Source: Hypericibacter terrae (GTDB lineage Bacteria > Pseudomonadota > Alphaproteobacteria > Dongiales > Dongiaceae). From it: 64,000 bases of DNA. The notes below the pieces were generated by a model. The model ran no database searches. It was given only the letters and a program-made list of their open reading frames with translations, and was not told the DNA's origin. This document shows positions 18,666 to 32,049 of this stretch, one piece after another. The stretch lies in the NCBI RefSeq assembly GCF_008728855.1, contig NZ_CP042906.1, forward strand, positions 1,178,001 to 1,242,000, in the 5' to 3' direction. Every line of letters begins with the position of its first letter. The stretch's first letter is position 1. The translations under genes were made by a program, and so were the position numbers.

Positions 18666-18705
18666 TTGACACATTATTGACGATTTTTGCATATCACGTT
18701 AACGA
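18666..18705 (+). promoter_or_regulatory. Candidate promoter for the aminopeptidase P gene
   Basis: In an AT-rich patch of the 230-nt divergent region, TTGACA (18666-18671) is followed after 18 nt by CATATC, and TTGACG (18677-18682) after 17 nt by TAACGA. The -35 elements are good and the -10 elements weak, so which pair is used is unclear. Confidence 0.3.
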
Positions 18706-18772
18706 ATGAGGAAATCTTGCGGCAGCCGCAAGACGCTCTTATGACCGATCCCGAATGGCAGGAGAACCGAGT

Positions 18773-20818
18773 GTGAATCAGCCCCTCCAATCCCCCCGTT
18801 ATGAGGGCGATGCCGCCATGGCGGCGCTCCTGAAATTGTCGGGATCCCGTTTGGATATCAATAAGCTGCGCCATCTGGTCGCGGGCGTCGTCTCGGCGCC
18901 CCGGAGCGAGCGGCCGAAGGACTGGATGACGCTGGTCGCGCCCTCTCCCGATGCGGCGCTGGAGCGCCAGCTTGTCGCTTTGGAAGAGGAAATAGCCGCC
19001 GGGCGGCCAGTCGAGCTGGCGGCCCGTGGCGCCGACCGCGGTCTGCGTCTTGCTGCACTGCGAAAAGAACTGGTCCGGCAGAATCTGAACGGCTTCCTGG
19101 TGCCCCGGGCCGACGAGTTTCAGGGCGAGTATGTCCCACCCCGGGCCGACCGGCTGGCCTGGCTCACCGGCTTTACCGGCTCGGCCGGCCTGGCGCTGGC
19201 CCTGGCCGATCGGGCGGCGGTCTTCATCGACGGTCGCTACACGCTCCAGGTCCGCGACGAGGTCGATGGCGCCCTTTACGAATATCGGCACATCACCGAC
19301 GAGCCGGCCGACGCCTGGCTGAGCCAGCATTTCCCCACGGGCGGGCGGCTCGGCTATGACCCCTGGCTGCACACGGCCGACGGGCTGATCTCGATCCGCG
19401 AGGCGGTCGAACGGCGCGGCGGGCAGCTCGTGGCCTGCGAGCGCAACCCCGTCGATGCGGTCTGGACCGACCAGCCCGCGCCGCCGATCGCACCGGTGGT
19501 GGTCCATCCGATCCAATATTCCGGCCGCGAGGCGGCCGACAAGCGGGCCGCGATCGGGGCCGAGCTGGAAAAGGCCGGGATCGACGCCGCCGTCATCAGC
19601 CAGCCGGCCTCGATCGCCTGGCTGCTCAATGTGCGCGGCGCCGATGTGCCGCGCACGCCATTGCCGCTGGGTTTCGCGCTGGCCCATCGCGACGGCACGG
19701 TCGAGCTCTTCATGGAGCCTCTGAAGCTGGCGCCAGGCCTCGAGGCGCATCTCGGCAATGGCGTGTCGGTGTCGCCGCCCGCTGAATTCGGACGCGCCCT
19801 CGAGCGGCTCGGGAACGAGCATCGCCGCATCCTGATCGATCGCAGTTCCGCTGCGCTCTGGATCGTCGAGAAATTGAAGACATCCGGCGCCTCGACGGTG
19901 ATGGGCGAGGACCCTTGCGCGCTCCCGAAGGCCTGCAAGAACGACACCGAGCTCGCGGGAATGCGCAATGCCCATCGGCGCGACGGCGTCGCGGTCACGC
20001 GCTTCCTGGCCTGGCTCGATATCAATGCCGCGAAGGGCGAGGTCGACGAGCTCATCGCCGTCGAGAAGCTGGCGCAGTTCCGGCGCATGGGCGAGCTGTT
20101 CCGCGATTTCAGCTTCGACACCATCTCGGGCGCCGGACCCAACGGCGCCATCGTCCATTACCGCTCGAGCCCGCGGACCAATCGCAAGCTCCAGGCCGGC
20201 GAGCTGTTCCTGCTCGATTCCGGCGCGCAATATCTCGACGGCACCACCGACATCACCCGCACCATCGCGATCGGCACGCCGAGCCCCGAGATGCGCGACC
20301 GTTTCACCCGCGTGCTCAAGGGGCATATTGCGTTGGGAGCGGCGAAGTTTCCACGCGGCACCTCGGGCAGCCAGCTCGATGCGCTGGCGCGCCGCGCGCT
20401 CTGGGAGGTCGGGCTCGATTACGATCACGGCACCGGCCATGGCGTCGGCAGCTATCTCGCCGTGCATGAGGGGCCGCACCGCATCTCGAAGGTGCCCAAC
20501 CGCGTGGCGTTGCTGCCGGGAATGATCGTCTCGAACGAGCCCGGCTACTACAAGACCGGCGCCTACGGCATCCGCGTCGAGAATCTGGTCGCGGTCCGGT
20601 CCGAGCCGGCGTCCGAAGGCGGTCTCCCGATGCTCTCTTTCGAGACGATTACGCTGGCGCCGATCGATCGCCGGCTGGTCGAGACCAAGATCATGACCGC
20701 GGACGAGATCGCCTGGCTCGACGCCTATCACCAGCGCGTGCGCGAGAGCCTGACGCCGCTCTTGGACGCGCCGACGGCAACCTGGCTCGCGCAGGCGACG
20801 CGGCCGGTGGGGGCGTAA
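18773..20818 (+). CDS. Aminopeptidase P (Xaa-Pro aminopeptidase, M24B family)
   Basis: This large cytoplasmic metallopeptidase of about 681 residues removes N-terminal residues preceding proline. It has two creatinase-like N-terminal domains, then the pita-bread catalytic domain. Metal ligands are visible as two Asp in LLDSGAQYLDGTTDITR, His in HGTGHGVGSYL, Glu in MIVSNEPGYY and Glu in the following RVENLV. It resembles the long eukaryote-like APP1 form (about 600 residues) with an extra N-terminal 70. The GTG at 18773 is preferred because AGGAGA lies 7 nt upstream; an ATG at 18755 adds six residues. Confidence 0.9.
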   Translation: MNQPLQSPRYEGDAAMAALLKLSGSRLDINKLRHLVAGVVSAPRSERPKDWMTLVAPSPDAALERQLVALEEEIAAGRPVELAARGADRGLRLAALRKELVRQNLNGFLVPRADEFQGEYVPPRADRLAWLTGFTGSAGLALALADRAAVFIDGRYTLQVRDEVDGALYEYRHITDEPADAWLSQHFPTGGRLGYDPWLHTADGLISIREAVERRGGQLVACERNPVDAVWTDQPAPPIAPVVVHPIQYSGREAADKRAAIGAELEKAGIDAAVISQPASIAWLLNVRGADVPRTPLPLGFALAHRDGTVELFMEPLKLAPGLEAHLGNGVSVSPPAEFGRALERLGNEHRRILIDRSSAALWIVEKLKTSGASTVMGEDPCALPKACKNDTELAGMRNAHRRDGVAVTRFLAWLDINAAKGEVDELIAVEKLAQFRRMGELFRDFSFDTISGAGPNGAIVHYRSSPRTNRKLQAGELFLLDSGAQYLDGTTDITRTIAIGTPSPEMRDRFTRVLKGHIALGAAKFPRGTSGSQLDALARRALWEVGLDYDHGTGHGVGSYLAVHEGPHRISKVPNRVALLPGMIVSNEPGYYKTGAYGIRVENLVAVRSEPASEGGLPMLSFETITLAPIDRRLVETKIMTADEIAWLDAYHQRVRESLTPLLDAPTATWLAQATRPVGA

Positions 20819-20826
20819 TCACTCCA

Positions 20827-20918
20827 TGATCATCCCCGCGAAAGCGGGGACCCAACTCTCAGCCAACACCGCTGGATCGACATGGGCCCCCGAAACCAAA
20901 CACTTTCGCGGGGGTGAC
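20827..20918. repeat. Alphaproteobacterial extragenic palindromic element
   Basis: The gap between pepP and ligA holds CCCCGCGAAAGCGGGG (20834-20849), a perfect 6-bp stem with a GAAA loop, and a partner half CTTTCGCGGGGGTGAC at 20902-20917. The outer ends can pair with each other. This is the well-known style of dispersed element in alphaproteobacteria; here it lies between convergent genes and could also serve as a bidirectional terminator. Confidence 0.6.
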
Positions 20919-20929
20919 GGTGGAGCGCT

Positions 20930-24779
<3,850 letters not shown>

Positions 24780-24786
24780 CCGCGGA

Positions 24787-25599
24787 TCAGAAGATGTTGT
24801 TGAGCCAGGAGCCTTCTTTGCGCATCGGCTCGAGGTCGTGACTGGTCAGGAGCGCATAGGAGTCCTGGTACCAGTCCGTGCCGGGAAAGTTGTAGCCGAG
24901 CACGGCACCGGCATTCTGGGCTTCATCCATGACGCCGAGCGAGAGATAGCATTCGACCAGCCGCGACAGCGCTTCGGGCACATGGGTCGTGGTCTGGAAG
25001 CGCTCGATGACGGTGCGGTAGCGGTTGATCGCGGCGACCCACAGGCCCCGCGTCTCGTAATAGCGGCCGATCTCCATCTCCTTGCCGGCGAGATGGTCGC
25101 GCGTCAGGTCGAGCTTCAGCGAGGCATCGCGCGCATAGTCGGTGTTGGGGAAGCGCGCCACCACTTCGGCCAGGCTCTGCAAGGCGAGCTCGGTGTTCTT
25201 CTGGTCGCGGCCGACGTCGACGATCTGCTCGTAATAGCAGAGCGCCTTCAGGTAATAGGCATAGGGCGCGTTGCGGTGGCCGGGATGCAGATCGATGAAA
25301 TGCTCGAGCCCGATGATCGCGTCGTCATACTCGTTGTTGACGTAATGCGCATAGGCCGACATGAGCTGCGCCTGGGTCGCCCAGGTCGAGTAGGGATGCT
25401 GACGTTCGACCTCGTCGAACATCGCCGCGGCTTTCTTGAACTCCCCGGTCTGGATCAGGTCGTAGCCCTGGTTGTAGAGCACCTCGGGCGGCTGATCGGG
25501 AATCTTGGGCGTGTCGGAGCCGCAGGCGCTGAGCGCGAGGCCAGCCAGGAGCACGAGTGCGGCCAGGGCGGGCCGGCGGAGAAGGAACTGGGACGGCAT
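24787..25599 (-). CDS. bamD: Outer membrane protein assembly factor BamD
   Basis: The 270-residue lipoprotein has a signal ending in LSAC, so Cys26 is lipidated. Five TPR-like repeats follow, with the BamD hallmarks EVLYNQGYDLIQTGEF, EVERQHPYSTWA, LEHFIDLHPGH and VARFPNTDYARDA. It is an essential partner of BamA in outer-membrane protein folding. It is 205 nt downstream of lpxC and 7 nt before recN. Confidence 0.94.
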   Translation of the reverse strand: MPSQFLLRRPALAALVLLAGLALSACGSDTPKIPDQPPEVLYNQGYDLIQTGEFKKAAAMFDEVERQHPYSTWATQAQLMSAYAHYVNNEYDDAIIGLEHFIDLHPGHRNAPYAYYLKALCYYEQIVDVGRDQKNTELALQSLAEVVARFPNTDYARDASLKLDLTRDHLAGKEMEIGRYYETRGLWVAAINRYRTVIERFQTTTHVPEALSRLVECYLSLGVMDEAQNAGAVLGYNFPGTDWYQDSYALLTSHDLEPMRKEGSWLNNIF

Positions 25600-25804
25600 C
25601 GGTTCTTGCTTTGCCTCGACACATTCAAGTCGCTGGCCTGGCTGATAAATTCACGCTCGGCCCAGGCGGGCGCCGGGCCCGACTATAGGGCCCCGGCCTC
25701 AGCCCCTCAAGCGCCGGTGCGCAACCGGCCTCAGCCCCGGGCGCCAAGGCTCGAACAGCGCAAAAAATGGCGGAAGGCGGCCCTTGTGCGGGAGGTCGGC
25801 GGCG

Positions 25805-26740
25805 CTATTCGGCCGCCGAAACCTGAATCGGCAGGTCTTCGCGAATCGGAGCCCAGGCCCAGGCCTCGGAGTCGGCGAAGAGCGCGGCGAGGAGCCGATG
25901 ATGCAGCTTATGGCCGGACCGCCGGCCCTCGAAGCGCGCCAGCAGCGGCCCGCCGGCCAGGGCCAGATCGCCGATCACGTCGAGCGCCTTGTGCCGGGCC
26001 AGTTCGTTGGGATAGCGCAGGCCGCCCTGATTCAGGACCTTTCCCTCCGACACCACCACCGCATTGTCGAGCGAGGCGCCCTGGGCGAGGCCCGCCGCGC
26101 GAAGCGCTTCGGCATCGGCGAGGAAACCATAGGTGCGGGCCCGGGCGATCTCGGCGCGGAAGGCGTCCGCCGTGACCCGGGCGCTGTAGCTCTGGCGCGT
26201 GAGCTCGCAGGTGCCGTAATCGACCTCGATCTCGACGCTGAATTCGGTGGCCGGATGGAGCGCCACGCGGCGCTGGGAGTCCTCCACCACCACGGATTTG
26301 AGGAGCGCGATCGCGCGGCGGGGGGCCGGTTGCTCGACCATGCCGGCGCATTCGATCAGGAACAGGAAGGGGGCGGCACTCCCATCCATGATCGGGAGCT
26401 CGGGGGCGTCGATCGCGATCTCGGCATTGTCGATGCCGCAACCGGCGAGCGCCGCCATCACATGCTCGACGGTCGCGACCTGCGTGCCGGCATCGTTGCT
26501 GAGCGCCGTGCAGAGCGGCAGGTCGCAGACCTGGCGCCAATCGGCGGGAATGATCGCCCTGTCGCCGCTGAGGTCGGTGCGGAGGAAGCGGATGCCGCTG
26601 CCGGCGGGGGCGGCGTGGATGCTCATGCGCACCGCGCGTCCGCTGTGCAAGCCGATGCCCGAACAGGAGACGCTGTTACGCAACGTCCGCTGGCGTGCGA
26701 ATCCAGCGAATTCGGTAGGGCCGGCGATGCTGTCGGGCAT
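25805..26740 (-). CDS. lpxC: UDP-3-O-acyl-N-acetylglucosamine deacetylase LpxC
   Basis: The 311-residue zinc enzyme carries out the committed step of lipid A synthesis. Visible motifs are GIGLHSG near the start, VATVEHVMAALAG (zinc His), MDGSAAPF, and ARHKALDVIGDLAL (zinc His and Asp), with a final GHKLHH His. The ATG at 26740 is used; the longer frame to 26899 would cross the ftsZ terminator and has no similarity. The terminator upstream implies its own promoter in the 110 nt between. Confidence 0.95.
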   Translation of the reverse strand: MPDSIAGPTEFAGFARQRTLRNSVSCSGIGLHSGRAVRMSIHAAPAGSGIRFLRTDLSGDRAIIPADWRQVCDLPLCTALSNDAGTQVATVEHVMAALAGCGIDNAEIAIDAPELPIMDGSAAPFLFLIECAGMVEQPAPRRAIALLKSVVVEDSQRRVALHPATEFSVEIEVDYGTCELTRQSYSARVTADAFRAEIARARTYGFLADAEALRAAGLAQGASLDNAVVVSEGKVLNQGGLRYPNELARHKALDVIGDLALAGGPLLARFEGRRSGHKLHHRLLAALFADSEAWAWAPIREDLPIQVSAAE

Positions 26741-26840
26741 TGGGGGGAGGCTGTTCCCTGAAGCGATCTGGAAAGATCTCGGAAACCAGCTCCGCTTTGC
26801 GCGTCGGGCTAGCGGCTCTGATTCGACTGCCAGCCTAGAG

Positions 26841-26885
26841 GAAGAAAGAGCCCCGGTGCCATCGAAAAGGCGATGGCACCGGGGG
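26841..26885 (-). terminator. Intrinsic terminator at the end of the dcw cluster (after ftsZ)
   Basis: A perfect 14-bp stem (26852-26865 with 26872-26885) and a 6-nt loop AAAAGG is followed on the minus strand by CTCTTTCTTCC. It is 61 nt past the ftsZ stop and separates the mraZ-ftsZ transcript from lpxC. Confidence 0.8.
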
Positions 26886-26946
26886 AAAAGCTGTGGCACC
26901 CGTGTCCGAAGTCAATCAATCCCGTGGCGAAAATCCGGCCAAGGGG

Positions 26947-28845
26947 TCAGTTGGCTTGCCGACGCAGGAAGGCCGGGATTTCGAAGAACTCTTCCTCGGC
27001 GCGTGTCGAGGCGATGCGGTCCTTCGGATCCAGTCCCGCCAGCCGCTGCTGCGCTTCGGCAGCCTGCGGCGCGGCGGGGGTTGTGGCGGCACGAGGCGGT
27101 GCAACCGGCTGCGGCGCCGGCTGAGTGGGCATGGTCGGTGCCTGCAGGCGCGGTGCCGGTGCGGCCGGAGCCGCCGTCGGCGCCGGCGCGGATGCCGGCT
27201 CTGCTTTGGGTGCCCGACCAAACAAACCACCGCTGCCGGTCACGCGCGCGAAGAGGTTCGATCCGCGACGCGGCGCTTCGGGAGCGGTGGGCGTGGGGCT
27301 CGGCCGGGCCGCGGGAGCGGTCATGGCCGGAGCCGCCATCGTCGGTGCCGCCGGGGCCGTCATGGCCGGCGGAGTCATGGTGGGCATGGGTGCCCGCGGC
27401 GCCGGCATCGACGCCCGTTCGACCGGGGGCGGCGCGATGAAGGGCCGTTCCTCGGCATGGCGGGGCGCCGTCATCGGTGCCATCGCCGTCGGTGCCGGCA
27501 TCGGCGCCGGCGTTGCGACGGTCGGCGAAGGCGTGGCCGCCAGATTGTAGGCGAGCGACATGCCCGCATCGCTCTGGGGCTGGCTGGCGGTCGCGGGTGC
27601 CGTCATGGCGGGCGCCGTCATCGCCGGGGCCGACATGGCCATGGCGGGACGCGGTGCCGTCATGGCCGGTGCCGGCTGAGTCTCCATCGCCATCGCCAGC
27701 GCGCCGGAGGTGGAGGGCTGTGCGCTCATGGCAGCGGCCGGCGGGGCCTCGACCATGTCGCGGCGTTCGGCCCGCAGGACCGACGGCGCCTCGGCCGGCT
27801 GATGGGCCGGCGTGCTGACGACGCGGCCACCGGCCGCGACGAGGCTGAGGCTGACCGGACGCGGCATGACCTGGCCCGCGGCTTCTATGCCGGTGGCCAC
27901 GACGGAGATGCGGATCTTGCCGGTGAGGTTCTGGTCGAAGGTCGAGCCGAAGATGATGTTCGCTTCGGGATCGACTTCCTCGCGGATCCGGGTCGCGGCC
28001 TCGTCCACCTCGAACAGGGTCATGTCGGGGCCGCCGGTGATGTTGATGAGAACGCCGCGGGCGCCCTTCATCGACACATCGTCGAGCAGCGGGTTCGACA
28101 CCGCCCGTTCGGCGGCGGTCACGGCCCGGCCTTCGCCTTCGGCCTCGCCGGTCCCCATCATCGCCTTGCCCATCTCGGTCATGACCGAGCGGATGTCGGC
28201 GAAGTCGAGATTGATCAGGCCCGGCATCACCATCAGGTCGGTGACGCCGCGCACGCCCGAATAGAGCACCTGGTCGGCCATCGCGAAGGCGTCGGCGAAG
28301 GTGGTCTTCTCGGTCGCGATCCGGAACAGGTTCTGGTTCGGGATGATGATCAGCGTGTCGACATATTGCTGCAGTTCCTGGATGCCGCTGTCGGCCAGAC
28401 GCATCCGGTGCAGGCCTTCGAAGTGGAACGGCTTGGTGACCACGCCGACCGTCAGGATGCCGTGCTCGCGCGCGGCGCGGGCGACGACGGGAGCGGCCCC
28501 GGTGCCGGTGCCCCCGCCCATGCCGGCGGTGATGAACACCATGTTCGAGCCGGCCAGTTCCTCGATCACGCTATCGATCGATTCCTCGGCGGCGGCGCGG
28601 CCGATATCGGGGCGCGAGCCGGCGCCCAGACCCTGGGTGATGCCGTGGCCGAGCTGGATGCGTCGCGCGCATTGCGATTGCGCGATCGCCTGGGCGTCGG
28701 TGTTGGCGATGATGAATTCGACCCCCTCGAGATTCGAGCGGATCATGTTGCTGACGGCATTGCCGCCGGCTCCGCCCACACCGATGACGGTGATGCGCGG
28801 CTTAATCTCATGCGGGTTGTGTGGCAGAGACAGGTTCAAAGTCAT
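26947..28845 (-). CDS. ftsZ: Cell division protein FtsZ with a very long disordered linker
   Basis: The tubulin-like GTPase forms the Z ring. Residues 1-321 are the conserved core, with GGAGGNA (24-30), the tubulin signature GGGTGTG (110-116) and T7-loop region [11 protein letters not shown]. Residues about 322-610 form an Ala/Pro/Met/Thr-rich linker with repeated PAMTAP-type units. The last 18 residues ([16 protein letters not shown]) are the conserved C-terminal peptide that binds FtsA. Total 632 residues compares with about 380 in E. coli; long linkers are known in alphaproteobacteria. It follows ftsA after 93 nt. Confidence 0.96.
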   Translation of the reverse strand: MTLNLSLPHNPHEIKPRITVIGVGGAGGNAVSNMIRSNLEGVEFIIANTDAQAIAQSQCARRIQLGHGITQGLGAGSRPDIGRAAAEESIDSVIEELAGSNMVFITAGMGGGTGTGAAPVVARAAREHGILTVGVVTKPFHFEGLHRMRLADSGIQELQQYVDTLIIIPNQNLFRIATEKTTFADAFAMADQVLYSGVRGVTDLMVMPGLINLDFADIRSVMTEMGKAMMGTGEAEGEGRAVTAAERAVSNPLLDDVSMKGARGVLINITGGPDMTLFEVDEAATRIREEVDPEANIIFGSTFDQNLTGKIRISVVATGIEAAGQVMPRPVSLSLVAAGGRVVSTPAHQPAEAPSVLRAERRDMVEAPPAAAMSAQPSTSGALAMAMETQPAPAMTAPRPAMAMSAPAMTAPAMTAPATASQPQSDAGMSLAYNLAATPSPTVATPAPMPAPTAMAPMTAPRHAEERPFIAPPPVERASMPAPRAPMPTMTPPAMTAPAAPTMAAPAMTAPAARPSPTPTAPEAPRRGSNLFARVTGSGGLFGRAPKAEPASAPAPTAAPAAPAPRLQAPTMPTQPAPQPVAPPRAATTPAAPQAAEAQQRLAGLDPKDRIASTRAEEEFFEIPAFLRRQAN

Positions 28846-28938
28846 TTACGGCCTCCATTCATGACACGGGTGTGTCGGCGCCGGTTGATCCGGCGCCGGT
28901 TATGCCGGGCCTTGCCAGGGGCCCGGTATGGGGTGAAA

Positions 28939-30189
28939 TCAGAAATTGACACGGAGCCAGTTGCCCAGCCGGCCGATGAAGCCGGCGGCCTCTCCTTGTT
29001 GGGATTGATGACGGCCTTCGGTGCGCGGCAGTCGGTGGTAGGCCTGCTGCGCATAGACAAGAAGTCCGGCGGCGGTGGCGAAGGCGGGACCGCCCGTCGC
29101 TTCGGCCAGGCCGGCGATGCGGATCGGGCGCCCCATGCGCACCTGCTTGTCGAGCACGGCCGAGGCCAGCTCGCGCAGGCCCGCCAGCTGCGAGGCACCG
29201 CCGGTGAGCACGACGCGACGGCCGGCGATCTTGTCGAAGCCGCTCTGCTCCAGGCGTTGGCGCACCAGCTCGAAGGTCTCCTCGAGGCGCGGCTGGATGA
29301 TGCCGACCAGCATCGAGCGGGCGATGGTGTTGCCCTCGACCGCGTCCTCCTCGCCGACCAGCGGAACCGTGATCATCTCCCGCTCGTCGGAGGGCGAGAG
29401 CATGCAATTGCCGTAGAGCGTCTTGAGGCGCTCGGCATGGGCCAGCGGCGTCGAGAGACCGCGCGCGATGTCGTTGGTCACATGGGCACCGCCGACCGGG
29501 ACGATGTCGGTATAGACGACGTTGCCGTCGAAGAAGACCGAGATGGTGGTGGCGCCGCCGCCCATGTCGATCACGGTCACGCCGAGATCGCGCTCGTCGT
29601 CGACCAGCGAGGCGAGGCCGGCCGCGTAGGGGGAGACCACCAGGGCGCCGATCTCGAGATGGCAGCGGGCGATGCAGCTCGTCAGGTTGCGCACGGCGCC
29701 GGCCTGCGCCGTCACCACATGCATGTCGACACCGAGGCGCTCGCCGAACATGCCGCGCGGATCACGGATGCCGCTGCTGCCGTCGATCGAGTAGCGGATC
29801 GGGATCGAATGGATCAGCCGGCGCTCGCCATGGGCGTCGAGCATGCCGCCCTGCTCCAGCACGCGGCGCAGATCGCCGTCGCCGATCTCGTGGCCGGCGA
29901 TCTGGACCTCGACGCCGACCGTCTGCGAGGCGGGATAGCCGCCCGAGAGATTGACGATGACCTCGTGGATGGTCTCGCCGGCCATCTCCTCGGCGGCGTG
30001 GACCGCGCTCAGGATGACCGCCTCGGCCTGCTCCATATCGACGATGGCGCCGCTGCGCACGCCGCGCGACACCTGATGGCCGATGCCGGTCACGCGCGGG
30101 CGGCCGTCTTCCTCCAGCCGTGCGATGAAGCAGCAGATCTTGCTGGTCCCGACGTCGAGCGCGGCGACCGTGCCGCTGCGCGATGCCAT
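28939..30189 (-). CDS. ftsA: Cell division protein FtsA
   Basis: The 416-residue actin-like protein anchors FtsZ to the membrane. Phosphate-1 motif is AALDVGTSKICC; the inserted 1C domain follows at about 80-160; phosphate-2 is VIDMGGGATTISVF, and adenosine motif VVLTGGASQLAGL. The C-terminal GFIGRLGNWLRVNF is the amphipathic membrane helix. The ATG at 30189 has GAGGA 7 nt upstream; in-frame ATG 30204 and TTG 30210 are alternatives. Gap of 82 nt from ftsQ and 93 nt to ftsZ. Confidence 0.95.
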   Translation of the reverse strand: MASRSGTVAALDVGTSKICCFIARLEEDGRPRVTGIGHQVSRGVRSGAIVDMEQAEAVILSAVHAAEEMAGETIHEVIVNLSGGYPASQTVGVEVQIAGHEIGDGDLRRVLEQGGMLDAHGERRLIHSIPIRYSIDGSSGIRDPRGMFGERLGVDMHVVTAQAGAVRNLTSCIARCHLEIGALVVSPYAAGLASLVDDERDLGVTVIDMGGGATTISVFFDGNVVYTDIVPVGGAHVTNDIARGLSTPLAHAERLKTLYGNCMLSPSDEREMITVPLVGEEDAVEGNTIARSMLVGIIQPRLEETFELVRQRLEQSGFDKIAGRRVVLTGGASQLAGLRELASAVLDKQVRMGRPIRIAGLAEATGGPAFATAAGLLVYAQQAYHRLPRTEGRHQSQQGEAAGFIGRLGNWLRVNF

Positions 30190-30271
30190 TCTTGGCTTCC
30201 TCATTCCCAACGCCCCTGTCTTTCGCTGCCTGCCGGCCCGGCCTTCTGGCCGTGACCCGCTCCCCCGAAAA

Positions 30272-31147
30272 TCATGTGTCGCTCCCCGGCGCTGCGGGCT
30301 TGGTGGCGACCGGCTTCGCGTCCGGCGCCAGCCGCACCACCATGCGGTCGGGCAATCTGAGATCGATCGCCGAGAGGTCGCGCTTGAGCAGCCCCTGCTC
30401 GCGCTCCAGGCGGGCCAGCTCGAGCCAGGCCGCGGTCGGATTGGTCTCGGGCAGCTTTACGTCCACGCCATTGTCGAGGCGCAGATTCCAGCGGCGGTCG
30501 CCGACCCAGACGGCGGCGCGCACGCGTGCCTTCAACTCGGGCTCCAGCCCCAGCATCGTCACCAGATCGGCGGCATGCTGCGGGGCGTTGTCGCCGACCA
30601 GCACCAGGAGCTGGTTGAAGCGGCCGGGATCGTCGGCGGCGATGGCCTCGCCCTGCCGATCCACCAGATAGAACTTGCCGTCGCGCTGCCACAGCGCGAA
30701 GGGCGCGAATTCGTCGACATGGACCGTGAGGGTGCCGTCGAGGCCGCGGCGCACGCTGGCGCTCTTGACCCAGGGCAGGGTCTCGACGCGGGCGCGGATC
30801 GCCTCGGGATCGAGGGCCAGGAGCGGGGTGCCGCGATCGGCGCCGATCGCGGCCAGCAATTCCTCCGGCGGCGTCTGCTGGCGGCCATCGACCGCCACGC
30901 TCTGCAGCGTGAGGCCCATCTTTCCGGACAGCGCCACCAGCCCGTCGCCGAGGGCCACGCCCTGGCGTTCGATCCAGGCGCTCGGCCACAACATCCAGCT
31001 CGTGCCCGCAACCGTGGCGAGGGCGGCGCCGATGAGGGCGTAACGCTGCAGGCGCTGGCGGCGCAGGCTGCGCGGATCGCGCCGCAGCTTCGTTTTGCCG
31101 CGCGGCGCGCCGGCCCGGGATCTGGCGGAAGCCGTCACACGTCGCAT
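30272..31147 (-). CDS. ftsQ: Cell division protein FtsQ
   Basis: The 291-residue bitopic membrane protein has a basic cytoplasmic tail (1-35), one membrane helix (ALIGAALATVAGTSWML), a POTRA domain (LQSVAVDGRQQTPPEEL, then WVKSASVRR) and a beta domain ending with LDLRLPDRMVVRL-like strand. It links early and late divisome proteins (FtsL/FtsB partners). Its start overlaps the end of ddl by 13 nt (31135-31147). Confidence 0.93.
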   Translation of the reverse strand: MRRVTASARSRAGAPRGKTKLRRDPRSLRRQRLQRYALIGAALATVAGTSWMLWPSAWIERQGVALGDGLVALSGKMGLTLQSVAVDGRQQTPPEELLAAIGADRGTPLLALDPEAIRARVETLPWVKSASVRRGLDGTLTVHVDEFAPFALWQRDGKFYLVDRQGEAIAADDPGRFNQLLVLVGDNAPQHAADLVTMLGLEPELKARVRAAVWVGDRRWNLRLDNGVDVKLPETNPTAAWLELARLEREQGLLKRDLSAIDLRLPDRMVVRLAPDAKPVATKPAAPGSDT

Positions 31148-32049
31148 TGCGCGTTCTCCACCATCCAGCTCACCAGGGCACCGAACGAGATGCCGACATG
31201 CTTGGCCTGCTCGGGCGCCAGCGAGAGCGGCGTCATGCCGGGCTGGGTGTTGACCTCGAGCAGATAGAGCTGCTCGGGTCCGCCGCCCTGCGTGTCGTCA
31301 TAGCGGAAGTCGCTGCGGGACACGCCGCGGCAGCCCAGCGCCTGATGGGCGCCCAGCGCCATGGCCAGGGCAGCGTCATAGACTTTCGGCGGAATCGGCG
31401 CCGGCACCAGATGCTGGGTGATGCCGTCGGTGTATTTCGCCTCGTAGTCGTAGAAGTTGGTCTTGGATCTGAGCTCGGTCACGGCGAGCGGGCGGTCGCC
31501 CATCACGGCGACGGTCAGCTCGCGGCCGGCGATGTAGGGCTCGACCAGGGCCGCCGACCCATAGGACCAGCTCGAGGCCGGAGGTACATTGTCGCCCTGG
31601 CGCACGATGCGCACGCCGACGCTCGAACCCTCGTTATAGGGCTTCATCACATAGGGCCGGGCCAGCGGCTCGCCCTTGGCGAACTCCTCGCGTGTGACGA
31701 GCTTGCCGTCCGGGCAGCGCAAGCCTGCCGCGGCGAAGATGCGCTTGGCCATCGGCTTGTCCATGGCGAGCGCCGAGGCCAGCAGGCCGGAGTGGGTGTA
31801 GGGGATGCCCATGAGATTGAGCACGCCCTGGATGCAACCATCCTCGCCCCAACGGCCGTGGAGCGCGTTGAAGACCGCATCGGGGCGCGGCTGCAGCGCC
31901 GCGATCAGGGCCGCCACGTCGCGGCCCACATCGATCGCGGTCACGTCATAGCCTTCGGCGCGCAGGGCGTCGGCACAGGCCTTGCCGCTCACCAGCGACA
32001 CCTCGCGCTCGGCGGAGGGTCCGCCCATCAATACGGCAACGCGTTTCAT
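31135..32049 (-). CDS. ddl: D-alanine--D-alanine ligase
   Basis: The 304-residue ATP-grasp enzyme makes D-Ala-D-Ala for peptidoglycan. It opens with [15 protein letters not shown] and has [12 protein letters not shown], the PYTHSG Ser loop, [13 protein letters not shown] (ATP-grasp) and the metal-binding [13 protein letters not shown]. It is DdlB-like by length and by its place in the dcw cluster. Its ATG overlaps the murB stop by 4 nt. Confidence 0.96.
   Translation of the reverse strand: MKRVAVLMGGPSAEREVSLVSGKACADALRAEGYDVTAIDVGRDVAALIAALQPRPDAVFNALHGRWGEDGCIQGVLNLMGIPYTHSGLLASALAMDKPMAKRIFAAAGLRCPDGKLVTREEFAKGEPLARPYVMKPYNEGSSVGVRIVRQGDNVPPASSWSYGSAALVEPYIAGRELTVAVMGDRPLAVTELRSKTNFYDYEAKYTDGITQHLVPAPIPPKVYDAALAMALGAHQALGCRGVSRSDFRYDDTQGGGPEQLYLLEVNTQPGMTPLSLAPEQAKHVGISFGALVSWMVENAQCDV

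Noticed and set aside
20827-20918. Possible CRISPR-like repeat at the pepP/ligA gap
   Set aside because: Only one palindrome with a partner half and no spacer series; it fits an extragenic palindromic element.
26960-27870. Tandem repeats in the ftsZ 3' part considered as a minisatellite or separate gene
   Set aside because: They stay in frame and encode the FtsZ linker, followed by the conserved C-terminal peptide, so they belong to ftsZ.
26893-30255. A 1120-residue plus-strand open frame opposite ftsZ and ftsA
   Set aside because: Low-complexity Arg/His/Gly sequence antisense to conserved FtsZ and FtsA.
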